Source: Saprospiraceae bacterium
GTDB taxonomy: Bacteria > Bacteroidota > Bacteroidia > Chitinophagales > Saprospiraceae
Reading direction: 5' to 3'
Length of the DNA stretch: 10,836 nucleotides
Assembly (NCBI GenBank): GCA_016787375.1
Contig: JAEUUM010000477.1
Span: 1 to 10,836 of the forward strand
Part shown: positions 1 to 7,569 of the stretch, in pieces
Layout: each line of letters begins with the position of its first letter
How positions within the stretch are numbered: position 1 is the stretch's first letter
Notes under the pieces: model-generated
Told to the model about the DNA's origin: nothing
Database searches by the model: none
What the model saw: only the letters and a program-made list of their open reading frames with translations
Position numbers and translations under genes: made by a program

Positions 1-108
1 AATGCAGACTTTATATCTTTGCACCTTAATAAAAAATATCAACTGGAACCGAACCTGGTTTTGTTCGGGTTAAATTCCATTCTCAAGCATAATTTAAAAA
101 ATGATTAG
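1..108 (+). CDS. coaX: type III pantothenate kinase, C-terminal fragment (cut by window start)
   Basis: Frame 1 is open from the first base to a TAG at 106-108 and gives 35 residues. They include a short EPNLVLFGLN stretch followed by a basic/Asn-rich end (ILKHNLKND). This matches what I recall of the C-terminal end of CoaX in Bacteroidota, where a 'EPNLVLxGLNxIL' segment closes the ASKHA-fold kinase. CoaX phosphorylates pantothenate in the first step of coenzyme A synthesis, in the cytoplasm. The neighbour supports the call, because in many Bacteroidota coaX is followed directly by an outer-membrane barrel gene like the one starting at 101. The two reading frames overlap by 8 bases (101-108), so they are probably co-transcribed and translationally coupled. 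Only the tail is visible, so the catalytic residues cannot be checked. Confidence 0.72.
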   Translation, partial: NADFISLHLNKKYQLEPNLVLFGLNSILKHNLKND

Positions 109-1456
109 TAAAAATATTTTTTGGATTTTATTCCTTCTTCCTTACACCATTCATGCACAATCCTCAGATAATTCGCCATATTCACGATTTGGTTTTGGAG
201 ATTTTGTAAACGCCCAAAAAGTTTCATCAATAGGTATGGGCAGTTTGTTGTCGGTATATGGTGATGCATACAATACCAATTTTGACAATCCGGCAACCTT
301 AACGTCTTTACTAAATGCAAGCTATGAAGGAGGTGTTTATGCAAAATATGCCAATATAGAGAGCTCAACTTCGAGTCAAACTCAATGGAGTGGAAACATC
401 AGCTACTTATCCATTGCTTTCCCTCTTAAGAACCAACTCACCGAAACCCTTCAAAAAAAACCATCAAAATACAAATGGGTGATGGGGTTTAACCTTTCTC
501 CGTATTCCAACATTAACTACAACCTTGATGAAAAACGACAAATAGATAGTATCGGTACGGTAGAAACAGCCTACACCGGTAGCGGAGGTAGTTATAAAAT
601 GGTTTGGGCGAATGCAGTCAAACACAAAAACTTATCATTGGGACTGAATATTGGTTGGCTGTTTGGGAAGTCTTCCTATCTGCGGCAAATATCATTTAAT
701 GATTTACCTTATTCATATTCAGATGTTTTTTCTGATGAATACAGCATAAAAGGTTTTACCTGGAGGGCCGGAATGTCATATAAACTTGACCTGAGTATGG
801 ATTCAAAGAAAAAGGAGATTGTTCACCCGGCAAGGAATATCCTGTTCGGATTGGCAGGCAATGGTACCCAGTCTTTCAGTACCAATCAGAGTTTTCTTTA
901 CAGAAGAGTAAACACTACATTGCAAGGTACCAACGGTAATACCATTGACACCTTTAAAATTTCCCCATCAGAGGGAATTTCGGGAAGTGGCAGGCTGCCC
1001 GCTGAAATAAGTGCCGGAATTTTATACACACACTCCAATAAATTTAAAATTGGTGTAGATTATACTTTTTCTGATTGGTCAAATTATAGAAATGACGCCA
1101 AATCAGATAACAATATTGTAAAATTTGGCACACAATACAAAATATCCACCGGGTTAGAATTCACTCCTAATGCAGAGGACTATAAGTATTACTTCAAAAA
1201 ATTGCGATACAGGATTGGTGGATATTATCGACATGACCCAAGAGTAGTAAATAATGTAGAACTCAGTGAGACAGGATTGAGTTTCGGACTTGGTATGCCC
1301 ATCAGACTTCCAAGACAACAAATTGCTTTCGTTCAATGGGCACTGGAGGCTGGGCAGTTTGGTTCGACACAAAGCATAACCGAAAAATACCTGAGGCTAC
1401 ATTTCGCATTTACTTTTAGTGACACAAGTTGGTTTTATAAAAGAAAATACGATTAG
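101..1456 (+). CDS. outer-membrane beta-barrel protein, OmpP1/FadL-like
   Basis: The protein has 451 residues. A Sec signal peptide (hydrophobic core about residues 5-17, IHA before Q20) is followed by NSPYSRFGFGD and an early MGMGS...NPATL segment. That arrangement is typical of Bacteroidota barrel proteins of the OmpP1/FadL/TodX type. The rest is a run of alternating polar and aromatic strands (for example KIGVDYTFSDW and LRLHFAFTFSD) separated by Asn/Ser-rich turns. The strand close to the C-terminus ends in aromatic residues, as expected for a protein inserted by the BAM machinery. FadL relatives carry hydrophobic compounds across the outer membrane, but nothing here identifies a substrate. 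The start at 101 lies inside the end of coaX, which supports an operon. The next gene is convergent, so this is the last gene of its unit. Exact family membership is inferred. Confidence 0.7.
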   Translation: MISKNIFWILFLLPYTIHAQSSDNSPYSRFGFGDFVNAQKVSSIGMGSLLSVYGDAYNTNFDNPATLTSLLNASYEGGVYAKYANIESSTSSQTQWSGNISYLSIAFPLKNQLTETLQKKPSKYKWVMGFNLSPYSNINYNLDEKRQIDSIGTVETAYTGSGGSYKMVWANAVKHKNLSLGLNIGWLFGKSSYLRQISFNDLPYSYSDVFSDEYSIKGFTWRAGMSYKLDLSMDSKKKEIVHPARNILFGLAGNGTQSFSTNQSFLYRRVNTTLQGTNGNTIDTFKISPSEGISGSGRLPAEISAGILYTHSNKFKIGVDYTFSDWSNYRNDAKSDNNIVKFGTQYKISTGLEFTPNAEDYKYYFKKLRYRIGGYYRHDPRVVNNVELSETGLSFGLGMPIRLPRQQIAFVQWALEAGQFGSTQSITEKYLRLHFAFTFSDTSWFYKRKYD

Positions 1457-1474
1457 TTTTAACACCAATATCCT

Positions 1475-2962
1475 TTATTCAACTTCGTAGCTCGTTCCAT
1501 CTTTGTTATCTTTGAGGATAACTTTTGCATCTTTTAAGGCATCGCGTATCATGTCGGAGGTTGACCAATCTTTATTTTCTCTGGCAGATTTGCGTATATC
1601 TATCACAAGTTGCATTACCTTATCTAAGGTGTCAGTATTTGCAGATTCATTTTCATTGGTAATCCCCAACACATCGAAAAGAAAACCCTTAAATGCATTG
1701 CTAAATCTAACCAAGGCATCGTTACTTACCGGACATTTTTTATTGTCATTGTAGAAAACATTGATTTGTGATGCCATTTCGTATAATGTGGCAATGAGTT
1801 TTGCAGTGTTGAAATCATCATCCATGACTTCTTGACAACGATCAACTAATTGTAATATTTCTGATTCTTTATCAGAGTCCACTTTGTCCGAAACAGTCAA
1901 AGTTTCAAGATATTGAGCTGCATTTAGGAGCCTCCTGAGACCTTTTTCTGAATCTTGCAGACCCTTTAGAGTGATATCAGACTCGGATGAGTAATGAGAT
2001 TGTAAAAACAATAACCTTATGGTCATGGGAGAATAACCCTTGTCAAGCAATGGGTGGTTGCCGGTAATTAATTCAAGAGGTAAAATTGAGTTTCCAAGTG
2101 ACTTACTCATTTTCTGACCATTGAAATTAAGCATATTGGTATGCATCCAATACTTCACCGGTTCGACACCGGTAACACCAATATTTTGAGCAATTTCGCA
2201 TTCATGGTGAGGGAATTTAAGATCCATACCACCGCCATGAATATCGAAAGTTTTTCCAAGATATTTTGTACTCATGACAGAACATTCAAGGTGCCATCCT
2301 GGAAAACCTTCGCCCCAAGGTGAAGGCCACCTCATAATGTGTGCGGGTGATGCTTTTTTCCAAAGTGCAAAATCTGTTGAATTTCTTTTTTCATCTTGCC
2401 CGTCCAGGTCACGATATCCGGCTATAAGCTCTTCGGTATTTCGTCCTGATAGTTTACCATAATTATGCTTTTTCTCGTTGTATGCATTAACATTAAAATA
2501 AACCGACCCGTTTGCTTCGTAAGCAAAACCGTTTGAAATCAGCTCTTTGGTCATTTCTATTTGTTCGACAATGTGGCCTGTGGCAGTTGGTTCAATGGTC
2601 GGGCGATGTAAATTAAACAAGCGACAAACATCGTGAAACCCAACAGTATATTTCTGTACGATCTCCATTGGCTCGAGTTTTTCAAGCTGAGATTGAGATT
2701 CTATACGATTTACACCTTCCCCTCGGTCATTGGTCAAGTGACCTGCATCGGTAATATTTCTTACGTACCGGACATTATAGCCTATGTATTTAAGGTATCT
2801 GTAAACCATGTCAAAACTTATAAAAGTCCTGACATTGCCTAGATGGACATCACTATATACCGTAGGGCCACATACATAAAGTCCAACGAAAGGAGGGTTT
2901 ATGGGAACAAATAGTTCTTTTTGCCTGGTAAGGCTGTTGTATAAACTAAGCTTTGAGTTCAT
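1475..2962 (-). CDS. cysS: cysteinyl-tRNA synthetase
   Basis: This 495-residue class I aminoacyl-tRNA synthetase attaches cysteine to tRNA-Cys in the cytoplasm. The first signature motif is HLGN at residues 40-43 and the second is KMSKS at 284-288. Zinc ligands that recognise the cysteine thiol are present as Cys31 (in the YVCGPTVY context), Cys227 (GWHLECS), His252 and Glu256 (FPHHECE). Spacing agrees with the E. coli ligands Cys28, Cys209, His234 and Glu238. The helical anticodon-binding region follows after about residue 350. Length is a little above the roughly 460 residues of E. coli CysS. It is the last gene of the minus-strand unit, with its ATG 3 bases after the stop of the EEP gene, so it is very likely read from the mutL-side transcript. 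The leader has only a weak AAGAA-like purine stretch before the ATG. The identification is secure. Confidence 0.98.
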   Translation of the reverse strand: MNSKLSLYNSLTRQKELFVPINPPFVGLYVCGPTVYSDVHLGNVRTFISFDMVYRYLKYIGYNVRYVRNITDAGHLTNDRGEGVNRIESQSQLEKLEPMEIVQKYTVGFHDVCRLFNLHRPTIEPTATGHIVEQIEMTKELISNGFAYEANGSVYFNVNAYNEKKHNYGKLSGRNTEELIAGYRDLDGQDEKRNSTDFALWKKASPAHIMRWPSPWGEGFPGWHLECSVMSTKYLGKTFDIHGGGMDLKFPHHECEIAQNIGVTGVEPVKYWMHTNMLNFNGQKMSKSLGNSILPLELITGNHPLLDKGYSPMTIRLLFLQSHYSSESDITLKGLQDSEKGLRRLLNAAQYLETLTVSDKVDSDKESEILQLVDRCQEVMDDDFNTAKLIATLYEMASQINVFYNDNKKCPVSNDALVRFSNAFKGFLFDVLGITNENESANTDTLDKVMQLVIDIRKSARENKDWSTSDMIRDALKDAKVILKDNKDGTSYEVE

Positions 2963-2965
2963 TAA

Positions 2966-4009
2966 TTATTTCTTATTTAAGGATATCAACGAAAATACCG
3001 GATTGTGGTCTGAGATCAATGAACGTTCTACTTTATGAGAAACTACAGACATATTGTTATCAGCAAATATGTAATCGATGCGTAGTAATGGCATTTTTCC
3101 ATTGTGGGTTGACCCGAACCCAAATGCACTTTCTTTAAAGCTATCTTTCAGGTTTTCACTGATGGTGGCATAAACATACGATTGTGATGAATCATTCAGA
3201 TCACCGCACACCAAAACCGGATATGGAGATTTACGTATCAGTGCCTTTACTTGTTTCGCTTGCTGCACCCTTAATAGGGTAGCATTTTTTATTCTTGAGA
3301 ATATTTTTAGTACACTCCTATATTTTTTACTGGCTTCAAGTTCATTGGAAGATAGTGTTTTGTCAGTAAGACTTTTTACGGTATTGCTTTGGAGGTGCAC
3401 ATCAAAGACCCTAAATTTATTTCCATCGATATCTACGTCTGTCCATATTGCTGAATTAAAAGATTTTTCAAAAATTATGCTTCCGCTGTTTGTAATCGGG
3501 AATTTTGAGAAAATACAGGTATTCAGGGAGGTATGTTGATAAAAATAAGGAAGATTGATCACTGATTGTATGGTTTTCCTGTTTTTAGGGGTAATTTCCT
3601 GAAAACTTATGATATCAGGTATTTTATGATTTTCAAAAAATGCCCTCAAATCATTTTCTGACAAATTCAGATATTCTTTCGATTTTGGATCAAGACGGTT
3701 TAAACCACCAATGTTGTAAGTTCCTATTAAAATAGATCTGCCTGATTCTTTGTTCTTGCCTCCAAAATTTATTACACCTTTTACCCCATTAAAACCAATA
3801 ATGACAGCAATAAGAGAAACAAAGCCAAAAATATTTTTTTTGAGACCCCAATAAATTATAAAAAATAAATTTAACACAACTAATATCGGAAACAACAAAC
3901 CGAAGACGGCTAAAGGCCAGAATTTTTCCGGATTAATGGAGGGGGCCAAGAAGCTCAACAAAGTACCTAAGACTAAAATGGCGTTTAACCATTTGACAAT
4001 TTTAATCAA
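2966..4009 (-). CDS. membrane-anchored endonuclease/exonuclease/phosphatase family protein
   Basis: The protein has 347 residues: three N-terminal membrane helices (about 8-26, 33-54 and 60-80) and then an EEP (DNase I/AP-endonuclease-like) catalytic domain from about residue 92. Family motifs are all present: N99 (TYNIGG), E138 (SFQE), H205 (FDVHLQS), D270 and N272 (CGDLND), D312 (RIDYIF), and D334-H335 (SDHNP). The basic loop after helix 2 (KK at 57-58) and basic N-terminus suggest the enzyme domain faces the periplasm. The substrate is unknown; the family cleaves phosphodiester or phosphate bonds in nucleic acids, inositides or sphingomyelin. The start codon is TTG at 4007-4009. An in-frame TAA lies two codons upstream and no ATG occurs before residue 320, so this start is nearly forced. 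TTG overlaps the rhomboid stop (TTGA), pointing to translational coupling. Confidence 0.88.
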   Translation of the reverse strand: MIKIVKWLNAILVLGTLLSFLAPSINPEKFWPLAVFGLLFPILVVLNLFFIIYWGLKKNIFGFVSLIAVIIGFNGVKGVINFGGKNKESGRSILIGTYNIGGLNRLDPKSKEYLNLSENDLRAFFENHKIPDIISFQEITPKNRKTIQSVINLPYFYQHTSLNTCIFSKFPITNSGSIIFEKSFNSAIWTDVDIDGNKFRVFDVHLQSNTVKSLTDKTLSSNELEASKKYRSVLKIFSRIKNATLLRVQQAKQVKALIRKSPYPVLVCGDLNDSSQSYVYATISENLKDSFKESAFGFGSTHNGKMPLLRIDYIFADNNMSVVSHKVERSLISDHNPVFSLISLNKK

Positions 4010-4947
4010 GATTTATTGTGTTTATTACTTGCTTCATTCAAGAATTCTTTCTCTTCATGTTCAAGGTTGTGGTATCCCTTTTGTTTGATTTTTTCCAGAA
4101 TACTGTCAAGTCTTTCTTCAAAATCTATCTCTTTAGTTTGTGAAGTCGGATTTTGAAGAAAAGAAAAAGACTTTGACTCTTGACCTTGAATAACTCTTTT
4201 TTTTACAGTTGAACGGTTTGGAGCTTCAAAGGAATTCAACGGTTTTTGAATTTTTTCAAATAACGTTTGCAAAGGTTGTGTTAAATCGGTCCCCTTGCGA
4301 AGCATGACAATGTATATCCAACCAAATATAACCCCACCGATATGTGAAAGGTAACCACCAAGGTTTTCGGCATTAACGATTCTCGACAAATCGAGTAAAA
4401 TTAAAACTAAAACAATATATTTCAATTTTACATCACCTATAAATAATAGTCTTAAACTGTAATCAGGAGACAGGGTAGCAGCGGCCATTGCAAACGCCAT
4501 AACTGAAGCAGATGCACCAACCATAAGCACGTTTTGGAGCTGGGCAACTCCGGTTACATTTGCAGCCAACATCATAAAAACAGCTCCTGAAATGCCTCCT
4601 AACAAATAAATGGGTAGTATCCTCTTATCACCCAAAAAGTCTCCAATTATTCTTCCAAACCAAACCAGCATGACCATATTCCAAAGCAAATGAAATACAT
4701 CGCGATGCACAAACATGTAACTTAGATATGTCCATGGCCTTTTGAGGTTTGTTAAAAAATTTTCACTCACACTCAAATGGTTCACGATATCAAGATACAC
4801 AAAATTCAACTTGGCAGAATGACTGATGCTACCACCCAACCAAACCAATCCGATTAGTACAAACACGCCAACATTGACGGTAACTATTTTGCTTATCATA
4901 TTGCTATGAAAAGCTCGCCTGATATCAGAAATGATGGAAGAATACAT
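4006..4947 (-). CDS. rhomboid intramembrane serine protease with cytoplasmic C-terminal tail
   Basis: The protein has 313 residues. The catalytic dyad is Ser146 in the GASAS motif at the start of a membrane helix and His202 in LSHIGG. The accessory HxxxN motif of rhomboid helix 2 is His86-Asn90. After the rhomboid core (about residues 18-215) comes a hydrophilic tail of about 95 residues. It ends in a charged helical segment (about 274-313: DFEERLDSILEKI then GYHNLEHEEKEFL). This resembles the small domain (DUF6576, as I recall it) found at the C-terminus of Bacteroidota rhomboids. Rhomboids cut substrate proteins within the membrane; the substrate here is unknown. The usual GASG is GASA here, a tolerated variant. 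It lies 21 bases after the shorter rhomboid and overlaps the EEP gene by 4 bases, which suggests coordinated expression. Confidence 0.92.
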   Translation of the reverse strand: MYSSIISDIRRAFHSNMISKIVTVNVGVFVLIGLVWLGGSISHSAKLNFVYLDIVNHLSVSENFLTNLKRPWTYLSYMFVHRDVFHLLWNMVMLVWFGRIIGDFLGDKRILPIYLLGGISGAVFMMLAANVTGVAQLQNVLMVGASASVMAFAMAAATLSPDYSLRLLFIGDVKLKYIVLVLILLDLSRIVNAENLGGYLSHIGGVIFGWIYIVMLRKGTDLTQPLQTLFEKIQKPLNSFEAPNRSTVKKRVIQGQESKSFSFLQNPTSQTKEIDFEERLDSILEKIKQKGYHNLEHEEKEFLNEASNKHNKS

Positions 4948-4968
4948 ACTTGCTAATGTTAAATCTAA

Positions 4969-5556
4969 TTAACGATCAAATTTACGCCAATAAAGTATCA
5001 ATAGCAAACCAAAAATCGCGCCACCTATATGCGCAAAATGCGCGATTCCGGAAGCGTAGCCACCAACTCCCATCACAAGTTCTAAAACCCCGAATAATAT
5101 TACCATTACTTTTGCAGGAAGAGCAATAGGAGGAAAAATCATTTGCATTTGTACATTTGGAAAATACCAACCAAAAGCTGCTAAAATACCAAATATCGCT
5201 CCCGAAGCACCCAGCATCCCATATTGGACATCTGCACTATAGCCATACTGTAAGTAGATGACGAATAATTGGAGAACAGCAGCCCCTATGCCACAAAAGA
5301 GATAATAAAATAAGAACTTTTTGGGTCCAAGTCTTGATTCAACAGGAGGACCAAACATAGCCAAAGAAAACATATTAAACAAAATATGCGAAAATCCTCC
5401 GTGCATAAACATGTGGGTTAATAATTGGTATGGCCTGAATGCTTCCGTGGCTGGAAACTGAAGAACAAATGGACCATTACCCAACGTCATTTGTGCTAAA
5501 AATACCAATCCGTTTATGATGAGTAGTTGTTTTACAATATCAGTAAGTCTAATCAT
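4969..5556 (-). CDS. rhomboid intramembrane serine protease (compact form)
   Basis: This 195-residue protein is little more than a six-helix rhomboid core. Ser118 in LGASGAIFG and His176 in AHFAHIGGA form the catalytic dyad. His57-Asn61 gives the HxxxN motif, inside the conserved 'HMFMHGGFSHILFNM' stretch of loop 1 and helix 2. A short basic tail (YWRKFDR) ends the protein. It cleaves unknown membrane proteins in the inner membrane. It is the second gene of the mutL unit, 34 bases after mutL and 21 bases before the larger rhomboid. The two rhomboids differ in length, in the active-site flank (GASG against GASA) and in the tail. They are therefore anciently diverged paralogues and not a recent duplication. 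Confidence 0.94.
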   Translation of the reverse strand: MIRLTDIVKQLLIINGLVFLAQMTLGNGPFVLQFPATEAFRPYQLLTHMFMHGGFSHILFNMFSLAMFGPPVESRLGPKKFLFYYLFCGIGAAVLQLFVIYLQYGYSADVQYGMLGASGAIFGILAAFGWYFPNVQMQMIFPPIALPAKVMVILFGVLELVMGVGGYASGIAHFAHIGGAIFGLLLILYWRKFDR

Positions 5557-5590
5557 TATTTAAATCTTTGGTTTTATTTTAACGGCAAAT

Positions 5591-7417
5591 TTAGAAGAAC
5601 ATTTTATCGAGTTCATCTAGTTCAAAGGTAATAAAACATTTTCTACCAGAAGGGCTTTGAAATGGCATTTTACAGGCAAAGAGGCTATCAATTAGTTCCT
5701 TCATCGTTTCAGAATTCAATAATTTCCCTTTTTTTATGGACATTTGGCGCGATAATACCTTTGCCAGATTCTCACTTACCTCCGTCTTTAAATCGTAACC
5801 TTCTTTTATCTGTTCAATAAATTCTTCGATCATTTTTTCGGGATTTGATGAAGCATCCATTTCGGCCGGCATGCCATGCACAACCAGTGTGTTTTTGCCA
5901 AACTCTTGTATATCAAAACCTAACTTATTAAGATTTGGAAGAATTTGTACGGCAATTGTGAAATCACCTGTTGTTAGGTTAATGGTTTGTGGAAATAGCA
6001 ACTTTTGTACTGCCTGCCCTTGGTTTTCCTCTAACGACGTTAAAAATCTCTCATACAATATTTGCTCAGATGCTGCTTGCTGATCAATTACCAAAAAACC
6101 TGACTTGATCTGATTGATGATATAGGTGTTGTGTATTTGATAAGGCACTTTTTTTAAGTTGCTGTCATCAATTTGAAGTTTTTCTTGATTTTCATGTCCT
6201 AACCACTCGGTTTCTATCGTAAATGAAGCTGCTGAAGTATCAATAGTTGCATCAACAAAATCACTTGGCATCTTGTAGAGACTTTCCCAACTTTTTAAAT
6301 TTGGGTCAACAGCTTTTTTGAAAGTACTGCCGGGATTGGATACTTCATCCGTTTGCTTCTTGAAAGTATGGGGCATTTGGTAAGTGCTGAAACTCTCTTC
6401 CTGTTCAAAATCAAGCATTGGGGTAATGCTGTGTTTTCCCAAGGCATGTTTTACGGCAACAAACAAATAATTATAAACCAGTTTTTCGTTTTCAAATTTA
6501 ATTTCTTGTTTTGTTGGGTGGACATTTATATCGATTTGAGAAGGGTCAATTTCTAAAAAAATGGTGTAAAACGGATATGAATCCTCCGGGAGTAGTTTTT
6601 CATAACCGGATGTTATGGCATGATTTAAATAAGGTGATCGAATATAGCGGCCATTTACAAACAAATACTGTTCGCCTTTTGAACGTTTTGCATAATCCGG
6701 CTTGCCAATGAACCCCACTATTGTAAGCGCCTCTGTCTCTTCATTAATAGGTACAAGTCGAGCATTGAAATTACTACCAAACATATTCACAATCCGTTGT
6801 CGGATATTAGATTCCGGGAGGTGATACATTTCAGTTTGGTCATGGAAAAGGCTGAAAAATATTTGTGGAAAAGCCAGGGCGATATGCTGAAACTCATCAT
6901 GAATATGCCTTAGTTCAACGATATCAGATTTTAGAAATTTGCGTCTTGCCGGAACATTGTAAAATAAATTTTTTACACTGATACTTGTTCCAACGGCGCA
7001 CTGGCAAGGTTCTTCAACCTTGATTTCAGATCCTTCGATTACAATTCGAATTCCCAATTCATCTTCTTTCCTTCTTGTTTTTAGTTCGACTTGTGCTACA
7101 GCAGCTATGGAAGCCATTGCTTCGCCTCTAAAGCCCATACTTTTTATGTGAAACAGGTCCTCTGATTTACGAATTTTGGAAGTGGCATGTCTTTCAAAGC
7201 ACATCCTGGCATCTGTTACCGACATACCTTTTCCATTATCAATCACCTGAACCAAAGATTTTCCGGCATCTTTTATGATTAATTTAATTGAAGTACTATC
7301 GGCATCTATAGCATTCTCCATCAACTCTTTAACGACCGATGCCGGTCTCTGAATAACCTCCCCCGCTGCTATCTGATTTGCAATAGAATCTGGTAGGAGC
7401 TGAATAATATCAGCCAT
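5591..7417 (-). CDS. mutL: DNA mismatch repair protein MutL
   Basis: The protein has 608 residues. The N-terminal GHKL ATPase carries its motifs intact: E31 and N35 in ELMENAIDA, D60 in DNGKGM, RHATSKI at 76-82 and GFRGEA at 95-100. A low-complexity linker (about 335-415) leads to the C-terminal dimerisation domain. MutL couples mismatch recognition by MutS to strand incision and removal. The C-terminal metal site of incising MutLs is degraded. The usual DQHAxxE is DQQAASE at 445-451, the expected cysteine of the ACR-type motif is replaced within LSRQMSIKK, and CPHGRP is replaced by SPSGRK at 588-593. The protein ends in DKMFF with no FxR-type motif. This copy probably does not nick DNA by the canonical site. 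It is the first gene of a five-gene minus-strand unit with a promoter just upstream. Confidence 0.97.
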   Translation of the reverse strand: MADIIQLLPDSIANQIAAGEVIQRPASVVKELMENAIDADSTSIKLIIKDAGKSLVQVIDNGKGMSVTDARMCFERHATSKIRKSEDLFHIKSMGFRGEAMASIAAVAQVELKTRRKEDELGIRIVIEGSEIKVEEPCQCAVGTSISVKNLFYNVPARRKFLKSDIVELRHIHDEFQHIALAFPQIFFSLFHDQTEMYHLPESNIRQRIVNMFGSNFNARLVPINEETEALTIVGFIGKPDYAKRSKGEQYLFVNGRYIRSPYLNHAITSGYEKLLPEDSYPFYTIFLEIDPSQIDINVHPTKQEIKFENEKLVYNYLFVAVKHALGKHSITPMLDFEQEESFSTYQMPHTFKKQTDEVSNPGSTFKKAVDPNLKSWESLYKMPSDFVDATIDTSAASFTIETEWLGHENQEKLQIDDSNLKKVPYQIHNTYIINQIKSGFLVIDQQAASEQILYERFLTSLEENQGQAVQKLLFPQTINLTTGDFTIAVQILPNLNKLGFDIQEFGKNTLVVHGMPAEMDASSNPEKMIEEFIEQIKEGYDLKTEVSENLAKVLSRQMSIKKGKLLNSETMKELIDSLFACKMPFQSPSGRKCFITFELDELDKMFF

Positions 7418-7438
7418 CTTAAAATTCTGTATTTAGCA

Positions 7439-7446
7439 CGAAGATA
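7439..7446 (-). promoter_or_regulatory. candidate -7 element of the mutL operon promoter
   Basis: On the minus strand this reads TATCTTCG, close to the Bacteroidota -7 consensus TAnnTTTG. It lies 21 bases before the mutL ATG, which would give a leader of about 15 bases. I cannot find a clear -33 TTG at the expected 19-21 base distance, so the call rests on one element and its position. Confidence 0.45.
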
Positions 7447-7514
7447 CGAAAATCAGACGGAAATAAAAAATATAGGATTTTGGTGTATGCTGGATTTTAA
7501 TTCAAAAATAGCTG

Positions 7515-7522
7515 TACATTCG
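7515..7522 (+). promoter_or_regulatory. candidate -7 element for the AMP nucleosidase gene
   Basis: TACATTCG is a one-mismatch form of TAnnTTTG and lies 47 bases before the ATG. No good -33 TTG sits at the proper distance (the nearest TTTTG at 7478-7482 is too far). The 152-base gap at 7418-7569 must hold both divergent promoters, which is the main support. Confidence 0.28.
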
Positions 7523-7569
7523 ACAATGGATTTTTTATTGAAAACAAATGCATTCAACAAGTTAAGCAC

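Noticed and set aside
14..78. A TATCTTTG promoter-like box (14-21) and a GAAC/GTTC hairpin (47-71) before the barrel gene
   Set aside because: Both fall inside the open coaX reading frame, so they are better explained as coding sequence. The box could still act as an internal promoter, but nothing beyond the 8-base match supports it.
1457..1474. A possible bidirectional terminator between the barrel gene and cysS
   Set aside because: The 18-base gap has no inverted repeat, so termination must depend on sequence inside the genes or on Rho.
4006..7417. The mutL-rhomboid-EEP cluster as a possible defence system
   Set aside because: All members match housekeeping families, base composition looks uniform by eye, and there are no mobile-element signs. 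The order looks like an inherited Bacteroidota arrangement.
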